A stretch of 64,000 nucleotides of DNA from Daldinia sp. FL1419 (Eukaryota; Ascomycota; Sordariomycetes; Xylariales; Hypoxylaceae), in assembly GCA_025201765.1 (NCBI GenBank), contig MU623369.1, forward strand, positions 124,001 to 188,000. The letters run 5' to 3'. Below the pieces are notes generated by a model that had not been told where the DNA came from, did no database searches, and saw nothing but the letters and a program-made list of their open reading frames with translations. Position numbers and translations under genes: made by a program. This document shows, one piece after another, positions 12,957 to 25,567 of this stretch. How positions within the stretch are numbered: position 1 is the stretch's first letter; the number at the start of each line of letters is the position of its first letter.

Positions 12957-13565
12957 CTAGTGTAGATGGGCGGATTCCTCGAAGCCTACAAATTCGTATA
13001 CTCTGACGGCCCCTGTGCGTAGATCTGGGCGGGGAGGTTTTGCGCGCGGGGAAGGCTCTGTCGGCGACGGAGTGTTTAAACGAGTCGTGAAATATCCAAT
13101 GAGACTTTCCAGGGATGTATTCTCGGCGCTGGTGCAAAGGCGATTTTCACGTTCGCTTACGCTCTGGATTCCTAAGTCACATTCAAAACGCTTTTCAGGC
13201 GGCGCTTGTTGTGGCTCCTCGGGTTCTAATGCTTTCGTATGGCTACTAGCTTGCTCGAGTAAATTTCTTAATTCCTCTATTGTTTCTTGCTTGATGGCGC
13301 CTTCCCAACCTTCGATCTGACTGCGGATGCTCGGAAGAATAAGAGGAGGCTTCGGTTCTGGCACGTATTTATATAGTACTCGCAATATTTCTATCTGGTG
13401 AGCAGCGTAATATTCCAAGCCACCCGCGTCGCTCCTAGTGATCCTTTTCGTAATATCTGCCAATTCTGCCAATTTTGCTAATGATTGAGGACTCGCTCTG
13501 GCGTTCCAGAGAATTATTGTCGCCAGAAACGCATTAAACTCGCGAGCTACTGCTTGGGCTAACAT
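12957..13565 (-). CDS. Unrecognised 202-aa protein
   Basis: One coding exon from the ATG at 13565 to TAG at 12957. Directly 5' of the ATG is a good 3' splice site (TTTCTTTAG then A-ATG), and a GTAAGC donor lies upstream near 13630, so a 5' UTR intron is likely; an extra N-terminal coding exon cannot be excluded. The first ~110 residues look alpha-helical (two amphipathic helices, then a RITRSDAGGLEYY segment); the last ~90 are Pro/Glu/Ser-rich and probably disordered, with an acidic Glu-Pro-rich linker. I do not recognise a family. Coding-like codon use and the sharp splice signal support a real gene. Confidence 0.6.
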   Translation of the reverse strand: MLAQAVAREFNAFLATIILWNARASPQSLAKLAELADITKRITRSDAGGLEYYAAHQIEILRVLYKYVPEPKPPLILPSIRSQIEGWEGAIKQETIEELRNLLEQASSHTKALEPEEPQQAPPEKRFECDLGIQSVSERENRLCTSAENTSLESLIGYFTTRLNTPSPTEPSPRAKPPRPDLRTGAVRVYEFVGFEESAHLH

Positions 13566-15421
13566 TCTAAAGAAATGGTGAGATTTAAACGTGAACTCCA
13601 AAATGACCCCCGTATATAGGAAAGGCTTACTTGATGGTTATTATTGCTTGGTAATTTGATTCCTTTATAAACGAGAGTTGTTCATTATCGCACATTCAGG
13701 GAGAGGTTTATATAATGATAGGTAAAGTATAGCTGTAGCGATAAAATAAAATAGTAGTTAAGAGATGAAAGCGATGTATATAAAACGAACGTTAGAGTAG
13801 TTCTCAAGTACGGTTAATCAAGCATACGAACTACGACATGCTTGGATCCTTATAGGTGTTTGACTTGTGTATATACACTAAGATACTTCCGACCGTAGGT
13901 AGCGTTAAGTTAGTAGTGATATCCATTAGACTTTCCAGGAAACGGTGAAAGTAAATTATATACTAGGATAGAAGGGAAACTTTCACAGTTTGTCTGTCAA
14001 TATTTTAGCTGTCTTGCATATAAAGCAAAGGACTTGTTCTATACCCACTAAGAGGCTCATAGTTTCATAGCGGATAGAGTTCCCCGGTGAACAACGAAGT
14101 TGTTTCCTCGCTTCTTAGACCGCCGCATTATATTGGCATTCGGAAGGCATTAACAGTATAGCATTAACAAAGACAGTGATAATAAGCAATACACGGATAT
14201 TTCAAGTGGCCTAATAAGCATATGTGCCTCCCAAAATATGTACCTACCTCATACCTACCTGTAAAGGTGTCTACTTAACCGTCTTAATGCCCTGGGGCCC
14301 TAAAAGCTAATTGCGTTCGGTAGGTCTGTGGACACAATTGAAACGGCTGGGACGTTCAACTTTCTGGCTACCTACACGTTCCAAACATCCTGACGTAGTA
14401 GCTGTAGAGCTTAAAGTCAGCAAGTTCGATCCCACCAATTTATCTATAGATTTGAGTTGGCTACCGCCGCCTGAGTCAAACTTTGGATGCCATGTATATA
14501 AGTAGGCACCTACCTATGCATAGAAAGTGCTATAGTGTAGGTATACATGTAGGACATGGAGGAAATCCTAGATTAATCAAAACTTTAAGTACATGACCTA
14601 AATTTATAGGTAGGATCCGAACTAGACGCCTTTGTACGATATCGATGCGCCTAGCTATAGTTCTTTCTTTAACTTTTAGTGTTTACCTAGGTACCTAGAT
14701 ACCGTTTTCTATTTTCGGAAACAGTCGCTGTTTGTAAGAGTCATCTGTGATTAGGTATGATATTAATTGAAATGGTGTTGCGGTCTACGAATACCTCAGC
14801 TTCCTTTGCTTTTGTGTAGGACGACGACCTAAGGTTTTTTAACCCCTTTTAATAGAAAAGAGGTTTCACGTGAGATACTTGGTATATACACCCCATTCGT
14901 GATTATAACGAAGTACTCAGTACATAGCTAAAGAGCTCGAAGACTTTCATGTACAAGGACCCCCACTTAGCGTCATCCAATAGCTTGGAAAATCGTTGAT
15001 CCACATTATTCTTTTTTCCTGCAATCGACTGATTGAAGTAATTCACCAAGATTTATTCTCGATCCAATTATACTCGGGGACGGAGAAGACTTCGGTAAAG
15101 ACGTACGGGGAACCAGCATTTAAAAATAAACGGTTGCTTATCGTGTGGGGGGATAGCCGACTTTTCTGGCGAGAAAACAGCCGTGGTTACAAGGAGAAGC
15201 AGCAGAGTGCCATTGATCAAGAGCGAATAAGTCATTGAGTATTAAATCAAAGGTTACGGTCCTACTGACATTGGCGACTTTGGATTGTGGTGGAAAACGG
15301 GCGACAGAGGAAGCAAGAAAGGGCGGCGACCACAAGACGCCCTTCCTGGCTACAAGCGAAAACGAGAGTGAAGCAGTCACGATTCTAAAGCTCCCCGTTA
15401 CGATACGCACGCCTTAACACG
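13566..15421. other. Gene-free stretch with ACCT words
   Basis: About 1.9 kb without a supported gene. Contains TACCTACCTCATACCTACCTG near 14240 and CTAGGTACCTAG near 14688. The last ~100 bp should hold the mL40 promoter and leader. Confidence 0.45.
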
Positions 15422-16100
15422 ATGTTCACACCTACCTTCCGCAACCTCTTCACGAGGTTTCCGTCGAATGCTCCTCTCTCTAGTATTTTCTCTGGTTCGT
15501 CTTCGAGTCGGATTGTTGCGGCTACAGCCGTAGCACCATGTCCCTCGCCATTTTCCCACGCACCTGTTTCTCGGCAGATACATACTACAGCGCCTCAAAA
15601 TGCGAGAGTCGGTGGTGGAAAGGGCAAAGGAGCTGGAGGCGGGAAGAAAAAGCGCAAGGGAGGGAAGGGCGAGGGACCCGATCCTAGAATTCTGAACCTA
15701 AAGGCTTCAATGCCCCGTGCTGTTCCTGCCCCTCTGAGATTTGCGCGAAACCGTGCGCTGCGTCACTGGACTATTCATCGCGCCTGGTTATTATATCAGC
15801 GCAAGGAGCGAGACAGGGAGGCGCATGAGCTAGAGCGGTGTGTAAATCTTTTCCTATTGATCGTATATCGTGACGGCGAGTTTTACTAATGAGACATGTA
15901 GGATGTATCAATCGATGCACAATGCCTGCGAGGAATTGCGCAAGACGAGTGGACCCGGCACGCGGGACGAGGGATACTTGTACCGTGTGGCTATGGAGAA
16001 GAAAGGTGTATACGGACACAACAGCGTTCCGATTGAATATGCGAGGCCGCAGACAGAGACTCCGGCTCGCGAACCCTGGAATCACGGCTGGACCCGATGA
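15422..16100 (+). CDS. MRPL28: Mitochondrial large ribosomal subunit protein mL40
   Basis: Two exons, 15422-15837 and 15902-16100, with a 64-nt intron carrying a TTTACTAAT branch region; 204 aa. The first ~60 residues are a typical mitochondrial targeting sequence (Arg, Ser and Ala rich, no acidic residues), ending near an RQIHTT cleavage-type motif. A Gly/Lys-rich basic linker follows (residues ~65-85). The conserved core has LRHWTIHRAWLL, then MYQSMHNACEELR at the exon junction, and ends with IEYARPQTETP and EPWNHGWTR. This matches fungal MRPL28/mL40 of the 54S mitochondrial ribosome. The junction codon (Arg) is regenerated exactly. Confidence 0.9.
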
Positions 16101-17274
16101 GGTTTATTCTCGTCCGGCCCGCATCCATATTTCCGATCTAGAACTCGTGTAACATAGAATCGTCTCCGATCATTACGTGGACTAGGCACCGTCATATCCA
16201 ATGACATATCATGACATATTCAACGAACCATTAGCTGCATATCTGCTGCGTAAGCTTCGGACAACTTCCTACTTGCGTTTTCTTTGTCTCTTCGGATCGC
16301 CACTTTGCCTTGGCACGTAGAGACGTGGAAAGACGCAATTAATTGGACCGTTTGATCTTACGTTTAGGCGCAGATGCGACCCTTCTGGTGGCTACGGTAA
16401 TGGATTTACCTGGTTAGGGGAGGTAAGCGGATATGACTTTTCACGAGTGTTTGCTTAATCCCTTTGGTCCGAAAACCCTCGGTAAGAAGCTACGAAAAAG
16501 GAATGAGGGAAAGTGTTAGGTAAATAGGGCAAAGAGGTCCACTTTGAAACTATCGGGAGCACTTCACCAAAATCCTGGGCTTTACTTTTTAGATCGTCAT
16601 GTGTTTGAACTATTATCAATGTGAAATTAAATGTCCTGATTTAATGCCTCTCCTTATTAACAATAACTATTTTTGCTTCTCAATATAGAGAACGTCGGAA
16701 TTTCCAGGATTGGCTTCGCTAATCAGTTCATTTCAGTCTGGTTTTCAACCTAGATACAGGTATTCTGTTATCGTGGGTATTTCAGTTGTGGGTGAGCGAG
16801 GGTGAATATATCTTAGTGGAAGTAGGTCTCCTTCGGCATGTCCGTAAATGGGTTTGGGGCGGGTTAGATAGATGGTCGTGGACTTTGGGTACGTAATTTG
16901 TAGGCCCTGACAAGAGGCTCGTCTCGTTCGAGGTAGATTGCTGTTGTAAATCCCAAACCCCGAATCGCTTCCTCCGGCTCGGGTAGTTCTAGCGCCTCCT
17001 TCGCTTCTTCTCTCTTTGGCCTTTTCAGCCTCCGCTTATAATATTCCAATAAAAGCAAAATGAAAAGGAAATAGAAAATATTTCGGAATATTCACTTCCG
17101 CCAAAGCTAAACTCCACCAAGTAAAATACCCCTTTTTGTTTAAATCGGATCCCCGGGGGAAATTTCCTACTTTCGTGTTCGTGTGCCGATTCCCGTGAAC
17201 CCATTCTGCAAAATCGCGTCGAGTTCGTGCCATGCCGTGCCATGCCGTGCCGTATCGTACCGCGCTGCGCCGCC
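16101..17274. other. Intergenic between convergent mL40 and rho2
   Basis: Likely 3' UTRs of both genes plus spacer. A short direct repeat of CATGCCGTGC (two full copies, then a partial) lies at 17229-17252, just beyond the rho2 stop. A coding-like minus-strand frame at 16864-17058 lacks an ATG (see rejected items). Confidence 0.45.
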
Positions 17275-18348
17275 TTATAATATGACACAGCATCCGCCGC
17301 CTTCACCTTTTTCGAAGGTTAGTAAAGCGGCGCGGGTGGCGGCCTCAAACACATCGTCAACACCTTCTCCGCTTAAACTCGAGCACTCGAGGTACTTGCG
17401 CGCGCCAATTTCTTGCGCAGCTTGTTCGCCTTGCCGCTCCGTTACGAATTTCAGACTCTTCTTACGCATCTCCTCAATCGCTACCGGGTCGTCTCGTAGA
17501 TCCTTCTTGAGCCCTACTAGGATTATAGGGACACCTGGGCATCGTTCTGTCGCTTCTTCTATCCACTATTTCTGTCGTTAGCTGAAGTCCTTCTCCTTCT
17601 CCTTCTCCCTCGTTCGTGATGTGCAATAAATCGAGGGCAGGCGGGGGTTGTCCAACCTTGTGCTTCACGTTATCGAGAGAATCGGGCGACTCGATCGAGA
17701 AGCCTATTAGTAGTACATGCGCCTTCGAATATGCTAGCGGTCGCAGTCGCTCGTAGTCCTCTTGACCTGCCGTATCCCATAATGCTAGTTGTACCGACTT
17801 GCCGTCTACTCTGCAGTCTGTTACGTAGTTCTCGAATACGGTCGGAATCTAAAAGGGTCCAAGCATCGTTAGTTTGTCGACCGATCTAGTGGTATGGACC
17901 GTGCCGAAAAATAAGATCTGCTTACGTAGTGCTATATGCGACCTGTCAGCAAAGTTCTGTCCGGAGGTACGGAAATGAGACGAAGATAGGGAGTAAAACA
18001 TACAGTTGGGAAGTATCCGAGCGTGAAGACGCTCAATAAAGAGGTCTTGCCGCAAGCTCCATCGCCAATGATGACTAGTTTCCTAGGGATCCAGTTAGCT
18101 ATGCGTATTTTTTATTTTTTATTTCTTGAAAAAAATAATAAAACGTGCAAGTATTTGGACGTGGCAGAGTATAGATCGGATAAGTCGTAAATCGATAGAT
18201 CTGGCTAGAATGATGACAAGTCTTGAAAAGGGGTGACATCGTGGTCGTGGGGTGCGCGTGATGGTTGTTTGAAGACGAGCCGAAAATGGATCGACAGCCA
18301 AGATGAAGCATACCTGCGAATAACATTCTGCGGACTTGAACTCGCCAT
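17275..18348 (-). CDS. rho2: Rho-family small GTPase, Rho2-like
   Basis: Five exons: 18348-18314, 18082-18004, a 6-nt microexon 17931-17926, 17848-17657 and 17565-17275; introns of 231, 72, 77 and 91 nt; every phase closes to 200 aa. The P-loop GDGACGKT is at residues 18-25, the switch I Thr is T43, and DTAGQE is at 65-70. A VGLKKDLR segment replaces the usual TKxD region, ARKYLECSS is the G5 box, and the C-terminus is a CVIL prenylation box preceded by a second Cys. The Leu end predicts geranylgeranylation. The [10 protein letters not shown] and MRKKSL segments fit fungal Rho2, a regulator of cell-wall alpha-glucan synthesis and the integrity MAPK pathway at the plasma membrane. The last intron has a GTTGGA donor. 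Rho-family identity is certain; the Rho2 assignment is likely. Confidence 0.92.
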
Positions 18349-21300
18349 TGCTCGACGCGAAGTGCACCAATCCCAAGTGACCTAGATTAGTTGTCGTATG
18401 TCTCGTTGTCGGAATAAACTTCAAGGTTCGTCTTATTATTTTTAGGACGCGTGGAATAATCTGAAGATTCGAAACTCTAATCTTTTTTTAATTTTTTTTT
18501 CTCTCGGGGTTCCTTTTTTTTTAATGGGTTTATCCCCGGCTTGGGGGCTTCGTCACCTCGTGGCGGATTAGGAATTGAGAATTGCAATTGATTACAATAT
18601 GTAAGCGTGGATATAAGGCCTCCCAGTGACGAAGAGTTGACGTGAGCTCAAGTTAGTTAAGTTAATAACTTTCGAATACAGGGGAGCTTTTTCGACGGGG
18701 TCTCCGGGTCGGGCACTAATAACGAATCAATCGTTGATGATACCGAGTTGTTTCCAGATTTCCCAATGGATATATTATGCTGTTTGCCCTCGGGGTTCTA
18801 CTCTTTTACTGTCCTTCCGCTGTTATTCTGGAGGTTCAAGTATGTTAAATATGTTTGGGTTAGAAAAAAATTGATCGAATACGAGAGGCTTCCACACACC
18901 AAAGCCGGGTTTCGCGGTCGAATTTAAAGCCTTCCGTTAAAGGATTCCCTGAAGTTCCTTAGTCCCTGTAGTCCCTGTCGGTGCCGTCCCCCCCCTTGTA
19001 ACTTGTAATTCAGCTTGAAAAATAGAGTGATGTAATTGGTCAGATACAACACCAGACCTTTACTTGTTGCGAATGTGTCTAGCTGTGTTAGACTAATATA
19101 GCAGCCCCAAGAGCCTTACTGTTAACATGGGAGAGACAAGGGGGACTCGAGTTCAATTTATATACATAATTCTGCCATCGTCTAAGAAGAATATGATAAA
19201 AGACCCGCGGCTTCCAAAAAATATTACCAATATCATTACCTATTATCACAACTCTCTTTTCTACAAGACATGCTGAGCTGATGTAAAGCTGCGAGATGCC
19301 GCCACTCAGCTGTAGCCATGCTTAGCCCCCGAAGAACACTACGTTACAAGGAGGCCTGTTAGATCAAACAAACTGCTTAGACCGTGCCACAGCATCAGTT
19401 TGGTCAACAAGGGGGTTTTGTGAAAAGAGTCGAGTACTCGGCGCAATTGGCTCGATAGAATTCAAGATGGTATGATGGATGCCGACTTAACAACTGGTGA
19501 ATGACTTGGCTTTTAGACAGCAGCTAGGTCATACATAAACAGGTATGAAGGAGCCAGTACCCATTAAGAACATATCTCGAACTGCGATGCTACTTCGTTG
19601 CTATTCGATCAGTTAACGACATACGCCTTTTACTCGCTGATTGTCGCAAAGCATGTTTGATGAATTAGATGATTGAAGTGGAACCCAATAATATGCCAAT
19701 ATATGCAAACTGGGTTTTCCTTGTCCACTCACCTACCTTAGGTTAGGTAGTCATATTTCACTGGGGGATATCTGATAGCCTATGCAAAATACCTGACATG
19801 AGAGCATGAGAAAGATCTCAAGCTACCGATTCGTCGACGTCGAGAAATCAAATCAAGCTAGCCTGTCAAGCTGACCGCTCCCGCTTCGTCGCACTGACCC
19901 GACTAGGATCGCCCAACGGCTGCAGGTCTCAGTATGAAAGAAAGAAAAACTTGGGAATGGTGCATGTCTCTGCTTGCATATTCCCTTTTTACTCCCACTT
20001 GAGCCCGCCGCCAAGTTATAATCACCGTGTCCGACCACACTTTCTTATTTTATAAGACGATCATGATGGAGAAGAGATCGAACGTATAACATCGATTTGA
20101 TACCTACCTACCTACCTATGCAAGATTGTTAGCCGGTCTTAATACGTAGGTAACTAACCTAGTTCCTAATGTCGTAACTCTCAAGAAGTTGTGTTAGGTA
20201 TGATGTCTCTTATAGGTTTAATCAGTCATTACCTATGATGTGGCACAAGGGTTATGCGTTTGTATTGGCGGTGTTAGTTAATAGGACGAGTACACAGTTA
20301 ATAGCTAATACATAGTGCAGATTGCTTCAGGTATGGAGCACTAGCTTGTTGGCCTTCGTTGGCCTCAGCAGAGATGCACATGTCTCCCCGTTACAAAGGC
20401 GTGGGGAATAACTGAAACCATTAAATTTGTTTGGGGGACGCTAAGATGCAACTCCTTTTGCGCGGCACATGGCAGAGATGTGAGGAATGGCTCTGGGGCA
20501 CCCGCATTCCAGTATTTATTATACGCGTAATGACACCCACAACCTTTTGTTAGGTGCCCCATAGGGAGAGTATCTTATCACTCGAAATAACCACATAATT
20601 CTTAATCTTAATTTACTAGCCTTATGATTTAGGTAATTCTGAATGTTTACCATTTGCAAACAGCAATTGAAGAGGGTTATTGATTACGTTGATACAAACA
20701 AAATAAATTAACTAACCTACCTAGTTGGATAAGATATTGTTGGACGTTAGGAAGATATGTATGTGTGTAAAAGGTTGGCCTCTCAAGTCGTTACTTTTCA
20801 GGGGGTTTCCTAGGGGTTTTGTGCTAACGGGACTTGCAGATTTTAACCATCAAGGTACTTGTGTATTGGCGTTCCCAATTACTGGGAATTTTGGGCTGCC
20901 TCAGCTTTCAACCTATTACCTACATCGTATGAGGTACGTAGGTTCATGGATGCTGGAAGGGTTCCTTGGTACATAGATAAGATCATGTGACTAGATATCC
21001 TCCAGGGTTACCTCTGAACAGCAACACGGGGCTGAGGGGGATGAGGCTGCAACGATAGGTACCTACCTATACCTAGATAGGCAGGTACTTCTATGTACTC
21101 TAGCTTTCAATAGGTACCTCCTTGTAGGTTATCTAGAGCAGGTCTGCCTTACTTAACATTACCTAAGCGGGGGATGTGTACCTAGGTAACTTAGATACCT
21201 AACATCCATTACTTAGCTACCTACCTATGTACCTTACCCGGGTACTACTCAAGGTTTAATGTACCTACTCTGATGTACTAACATAACCTTAGAGCCGGTC

Positions 21301-21901
21301 GAATAAGGCGGACTTACCCACAACCTCTGTGCCTAAGTTCTTTTTTTGCGATTGTATGTAGTTGCAGGTACATTTGTTACCTAACTAAGTATCCAGTACT
21401 TTTCTCTTGAATGCCATGAAAAAAACCAAATTGATACCTATGAGAAATGCTAGTTGACCGCACCAACATCATCTCTAAACGCCAAAAACCATTATTCTTC
21501 CCGGTGAGCAGCTCATTCACAGATATAGCTCATCGGCGTCGCACTCTTTAGCATATATTAAGACGCCAAGGTTAGATACTGAAAAAACCCACTATCTTGT
21601 AGACTACATTACCTACTCCCGACCTAGAGAGTTGCTAATTGGCGTTCTCCAGAAGGTCGGGAGGGGCACAATTCATTTGAGAGTCACATTTTCGCTATGC
21701 CGATTATAATAACGAACTTACTCAGCAGCTAATCATTTTTTCCAATTCAGGTAGTACTGTTAAATTTACATCTTCCAGACAAAACCGTAAAACGCCTTGT
21801 CAGCGAGCTGGTTAATTCGAGCCACCAAAGAAAAAAAAAGAAAAAAAAACACAGATCGCACATGACTCCCTTCGCCTTCGCGTCATAAACCCCCCTTGAG
21901 A
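18349..21901. other. Large gene-free region
   Basis: About 3.5 kb between the divergent rho2 and NST1 genes. Oligo-T/pyrimidine tracts near 18483-18525 lie in the likely rho2 promoter. The only strong pattern is the clustered ACCT/AGGT words, including 20101-20118 and the dense block at 21056-21270. Short ORFs here have no family resemblance. Confidence 0.5.
21056..21270. repeat. Dense cluster of ACCT/AGGT tetranucleotide words
   Basis: Within ~215 bp there are more than a dozen ACCT or AGGT words on either strand, many arranged as GTACCTAC, TACCTAGGTA or GGTACC palindromes. It resembles the shorter tracts elsewhere in the window and sits about 650 bp upstream of NST1. Confidence 0.7.
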
Positions 21902-24900
21902 ATGCCCGGCAAAAACAACAATCGACAATCGGCCGCGCAGGGCCCTCAGCCTCCAACTCCGAAAGCTACGGCGAAATATACAAACAAAGATGGAACGAAA
22001 TATATATCAGTTCCTAAGTCCTCAGCTTCTACCCCCCCTCCTCAGCCGTCGCCTACGACGACCTCATCTTCCAGGGGAGGTGCCCCGACGAATGCCCCTT
22101 CTGCTGCCGACGTGCTACCTGCGCAGCCCGTAAATCGCAAGAAACAAAAGCGTAGAGCAAAAGCTGCTGCGAAGGCCGCGGCTGAACAAGCAGAGGCCGC
22201 AGCAAATGGACTTCCTAGCCCCGCATCTACGAGCAGCGTGCCCTTGCCTATCGGATCGGAATCGCATAGAAAAAACGCGCACAACTCGAGGAAAAATATG
22301 TCGAGCGAAATCCCCGAATCTCATAACCACATACATAATGGCGAGGACTGGGGAGACGAGACGGAAAGTGACGATGAACATCCTGGGCCTGCCAACGGTT
22401 CTGCGCGAAAACCTTCGAAGAAATCTAAGAAGAAGAAGAAGAAGGGCGCGATTGAAGAAGCCGTTAGTACCAACTCCACGGGCATATCCAAAGAAAAGAT
22501 ATGGAATACTTCCAACGAGCAGGAACGAGAGCGTATAAAGCAATTCTGGTTGGGGCTAGGAGAGGAAGAGCGGAAATCTTTGGTTAAAGTTGAGAAAGAC
22601 GCGGTTCTCAAGAAAATGAAGGAACAACAGAAGCACACGTGCAGTTGTTCAGTTTGCGGGCGCAAACGAAATGCGATCGAGGAAGAATTGGAAGGTCTTT
22701 ATGATGCATATTATCAAGAGTTGGAATCCTTTGCGAATCAGCCTCATAATCACCCTAACGCGCCTCCTATGTTCGAGCCCAAGAGGTTTGGACCTATGAG
22801 TGGATTACACCCCCCCGGAGCCCTTCCATCTAGGTATTCGAACCATCACCCATCTCATGGTCGTATAGTGGAACATGTGGACAACGACGAAGATGAAGAA
22901 GATGAAGTAGAGGAGTATAGTGACGTGGATGGTTTGGACGACGAGGATGACGAGGACGAACCCGAAGAAATTCCTCGCGACCCATACCCGAACGATTTCT
23001 TTAATTTTGGTCAAAGTCTCACTGTTAAAGGTAAGATACTTCATATGGACCCGATTCATATGTGTTTCCAGCGTGTTTAAATAACATGTTTTAGGCGGCA
23101 TTCTTACTGTAGCAGACGATCTACTCAAGAACGACGGCAAAAAATTCATTGAAATGATGGAACAGCTGGCTGAGCGAAGAATGGCACGCGAAGAGGATGC
23201 TAAGGACCACTACCCCGGTACATACAGCCACACTATCAATGGTGCTCCTCTGCCCAACCCTCACAATCACCCGCCTCTCGAGGATGACGAGTCAGAGGAA
23301 GAAGAAGAGGAGGAGGAAGAGTATAGTCAGGATGAGGACTACGAAGAGGAAGAGGTAGCTAGCGATTACCCACCGTAGGTGCGTCTTCTGGCTGATATAT
23401 TATACAGGACACCATGACTGAGGAGCAACGTATGGAAGAAGGCCGCCGAATGTTCCAGATTTTTGCCGCGCGAATGTTTGAGCAGCGAGTATTAACCGCA
23501 TACCGAGAAAAGGTCGCGAGGGAGCGTCAAGAGAAGCTTCTTGAAGAGCTTCAAGAAGAGGAAACGCAGGAATCACAGCGAAAAGCAAAGAAGGCGAAGG
23601 AGGCGCAGAGACGGAAAGACAAGGCAGCTCAGAAAAAGCAGGCCCAAATCGAGGAGAAAGCGAAACGCGACGCCGCTAAGGCGGCAGAGGACGCGGCTCG
23701 TTTAGCAGAAGAGGCAAGGAAGCTCGAGGAAGCCAGGCTGAAGGCTGAAGAGAGGCGCAAGAAGAAAGACGCCCAGAAAAAGGCCGAGGAAGAAGAGCGA
23801 ATAAGAAGAGAGGTCGAGCGGCAGCGACGCGCTCAAGAGCAGAAGGAAAAACAACTAGAGCAGGAACGTAAAGCTCGCGAAGCGAAAGAGCGTGAAAAGA
23901 AGCTGAAGGAAGAACAACGACGCAAGGAGCAAGAGGCTCGTGAGCTTAAGGAACGCGAGACTCGGGAAAGGAGAGAGAAGCATGAAAAGGATAAGAGAGA
24001 AAAGGAGTTAAGAGCAGCCCAGGCAAAAGCTGATCGTGATGCTAAGGAAAAGTCCAAGCAGGAAGACAAGGAGAAAGCAGCTGCTAAGACCGCGACTCCT
24101 ATAACCCCTATTCCAACCCAACCTGCTAAGAAACAGCATCCCGTCTCGATTCCTGCGCTTCCTCACCAACCTCCACCGAATCATGCGTCGCCACAGATAG
24201 CGGTTGCGACTCCTGTTCTACCCAAAGCCCCTACGCCAATGAAACCTCGTTCCGTATCCCAAGAAGTAACGAGATCAGCTTCTCAAGCTTCCCATTCTGC
24301 TTCGGGCCCAAGTCAAAATGTATCACCGCTCACACAGACTCCGTTGCATACTAGCCCAGGTCCTATCGGTCCACCGAGGAAGAGTTCGTCTACCGGGCCA
24401 GTAAACATGGGAACCCCCGTCGCCCATCCGGCGTCTCCTCTTCATATTGGAGTCAGGAGTCCGCCTAGTTTACATCAAGGGCCGTTTATGGGACTACCTA
24501 TGGGCATGCAAGGTCCTCCCGGGATACCGCCTCCACATATGGCTCCAGGCTTCAACCGGATGCACGAACCAATGTTCCCCCCTCCTGGAAACATAAACTT
24601 CCGTCCTGTGGGCAGTATGCAAACACCGCCAGGCTTTCCCGCTCCTAGTCCGATGACAAATCGAGCCTTTTTAGCTCAACAGGGTCCCCCAGGGTTTCAT
24701 CACCCGGCAGAGCAGCCCCTGCCGAGTATGTCCCAAGGTTTCTCTCCAGAGAGCGTATCGGGACGACCACAGTCGCACTCGCACTCACGGCAAACATCTG
24801 CCTCTTTTGACGCAAATTCTCTACCCAGTGGTCAGTCTCAACCAATCAGTAGACCAGCACCGATTGGGAGACCAGGAAGCGTGGTTCACGGACAGAAGAG

Positions 24901-25567
24901 CCACGATCTATCAGCCGATATCGATGATGTGAGCAATCATCTTGGCAGCAGCGCCTTACTTGACGATACAGATATACCATTAGAGACAGTAAGCTCTCCC
25001 CGGATGCGCAACACCGCCGCTCCTGGAAGGGTTGCGTTTCCGAGCGCACCGTTCATGGATCCGTTTCTAGGGTCGCCACTAAACGCTACGACATGGGGTC
25101 ACCCAAGTGTGTTTTCTCCGCCGCCCGGCTTCGCCAACCCTAACCCCATGTGGCCGTCGAATCCCTCGTTTGGTGCTTCCGTCCCTGGCATGCGTACCTC
25201 TCAGCCCCGGCCTATTGCTGTCCGGCAAATGCTCGTTATTGCATGTAAAGAACTACAAGGCATTGCATCCGACACAGATGGATACATCAATCTACTTGCC
25301 ATTAAAGACCATGTGAATGCTCTTAACCCGCCTGGGCATGATCCCGTGTCTGAGCAAGAGTTGAAAGATATATGTGAAACAGAAGGTAACTCCCATAACG
25401 GTGGCGGAAGTTTCGAGACCCGAGAGGAAGAGAGCGGGAAGTTTTTTGTCCGCTTTCAAGCCGACAGAGGATCAATTTCAGGGCGAAATATACTGGGAGC
25501 CCCTGGCGAAATCGGTAGCCCAGTTGTGGGAACTGGCTCACCTAGTCGCGCGGGTACAACAGCGTAG
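21902..25567 (+). CDS. NST1: Stress response protein NST1
   Basis: Three exons, 21902-23030, 23095-23354 and 23408-25567, with introns of 64 and 53 nt; 1182 aa, about the usual length of filamentous-fungal NST1. Order of features: a Ser/Thr/Pro-rich N-terminus; an Ala/Lys block near 80-100; a poly-Lys stretch before residue 190; a [10 protein letters not shown] cysteine motif; two long acidic runs, one on each side of the first junction; the [20 protein letters not shown] block; then a ~200-residue Glu/Arg/Lys-rich coiled coil; a Pro/Ser-rich region; and a small C-terminal conserved domain. The ATG at 21902 gives MPGKNN, the expected start. In yeast NST1 loss affects salt tolerance and the protein is linked to mRNA processing factors; its molecular role is unclear. 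The second donor (GAG then GTAGCT) was chosen over GTAGGT because only it keeps the frame. Confidence 0.93.

Noticed and set aside
16864..17058. Coding-like minus-strand frame (Lys/Glu-rich after a hydrophobic start) downstream of rho2
   Set aside because: No ATG in the frame, an in-frame stop just upstream, and no splice site that links it to a start; likely rho2 3' UTR.
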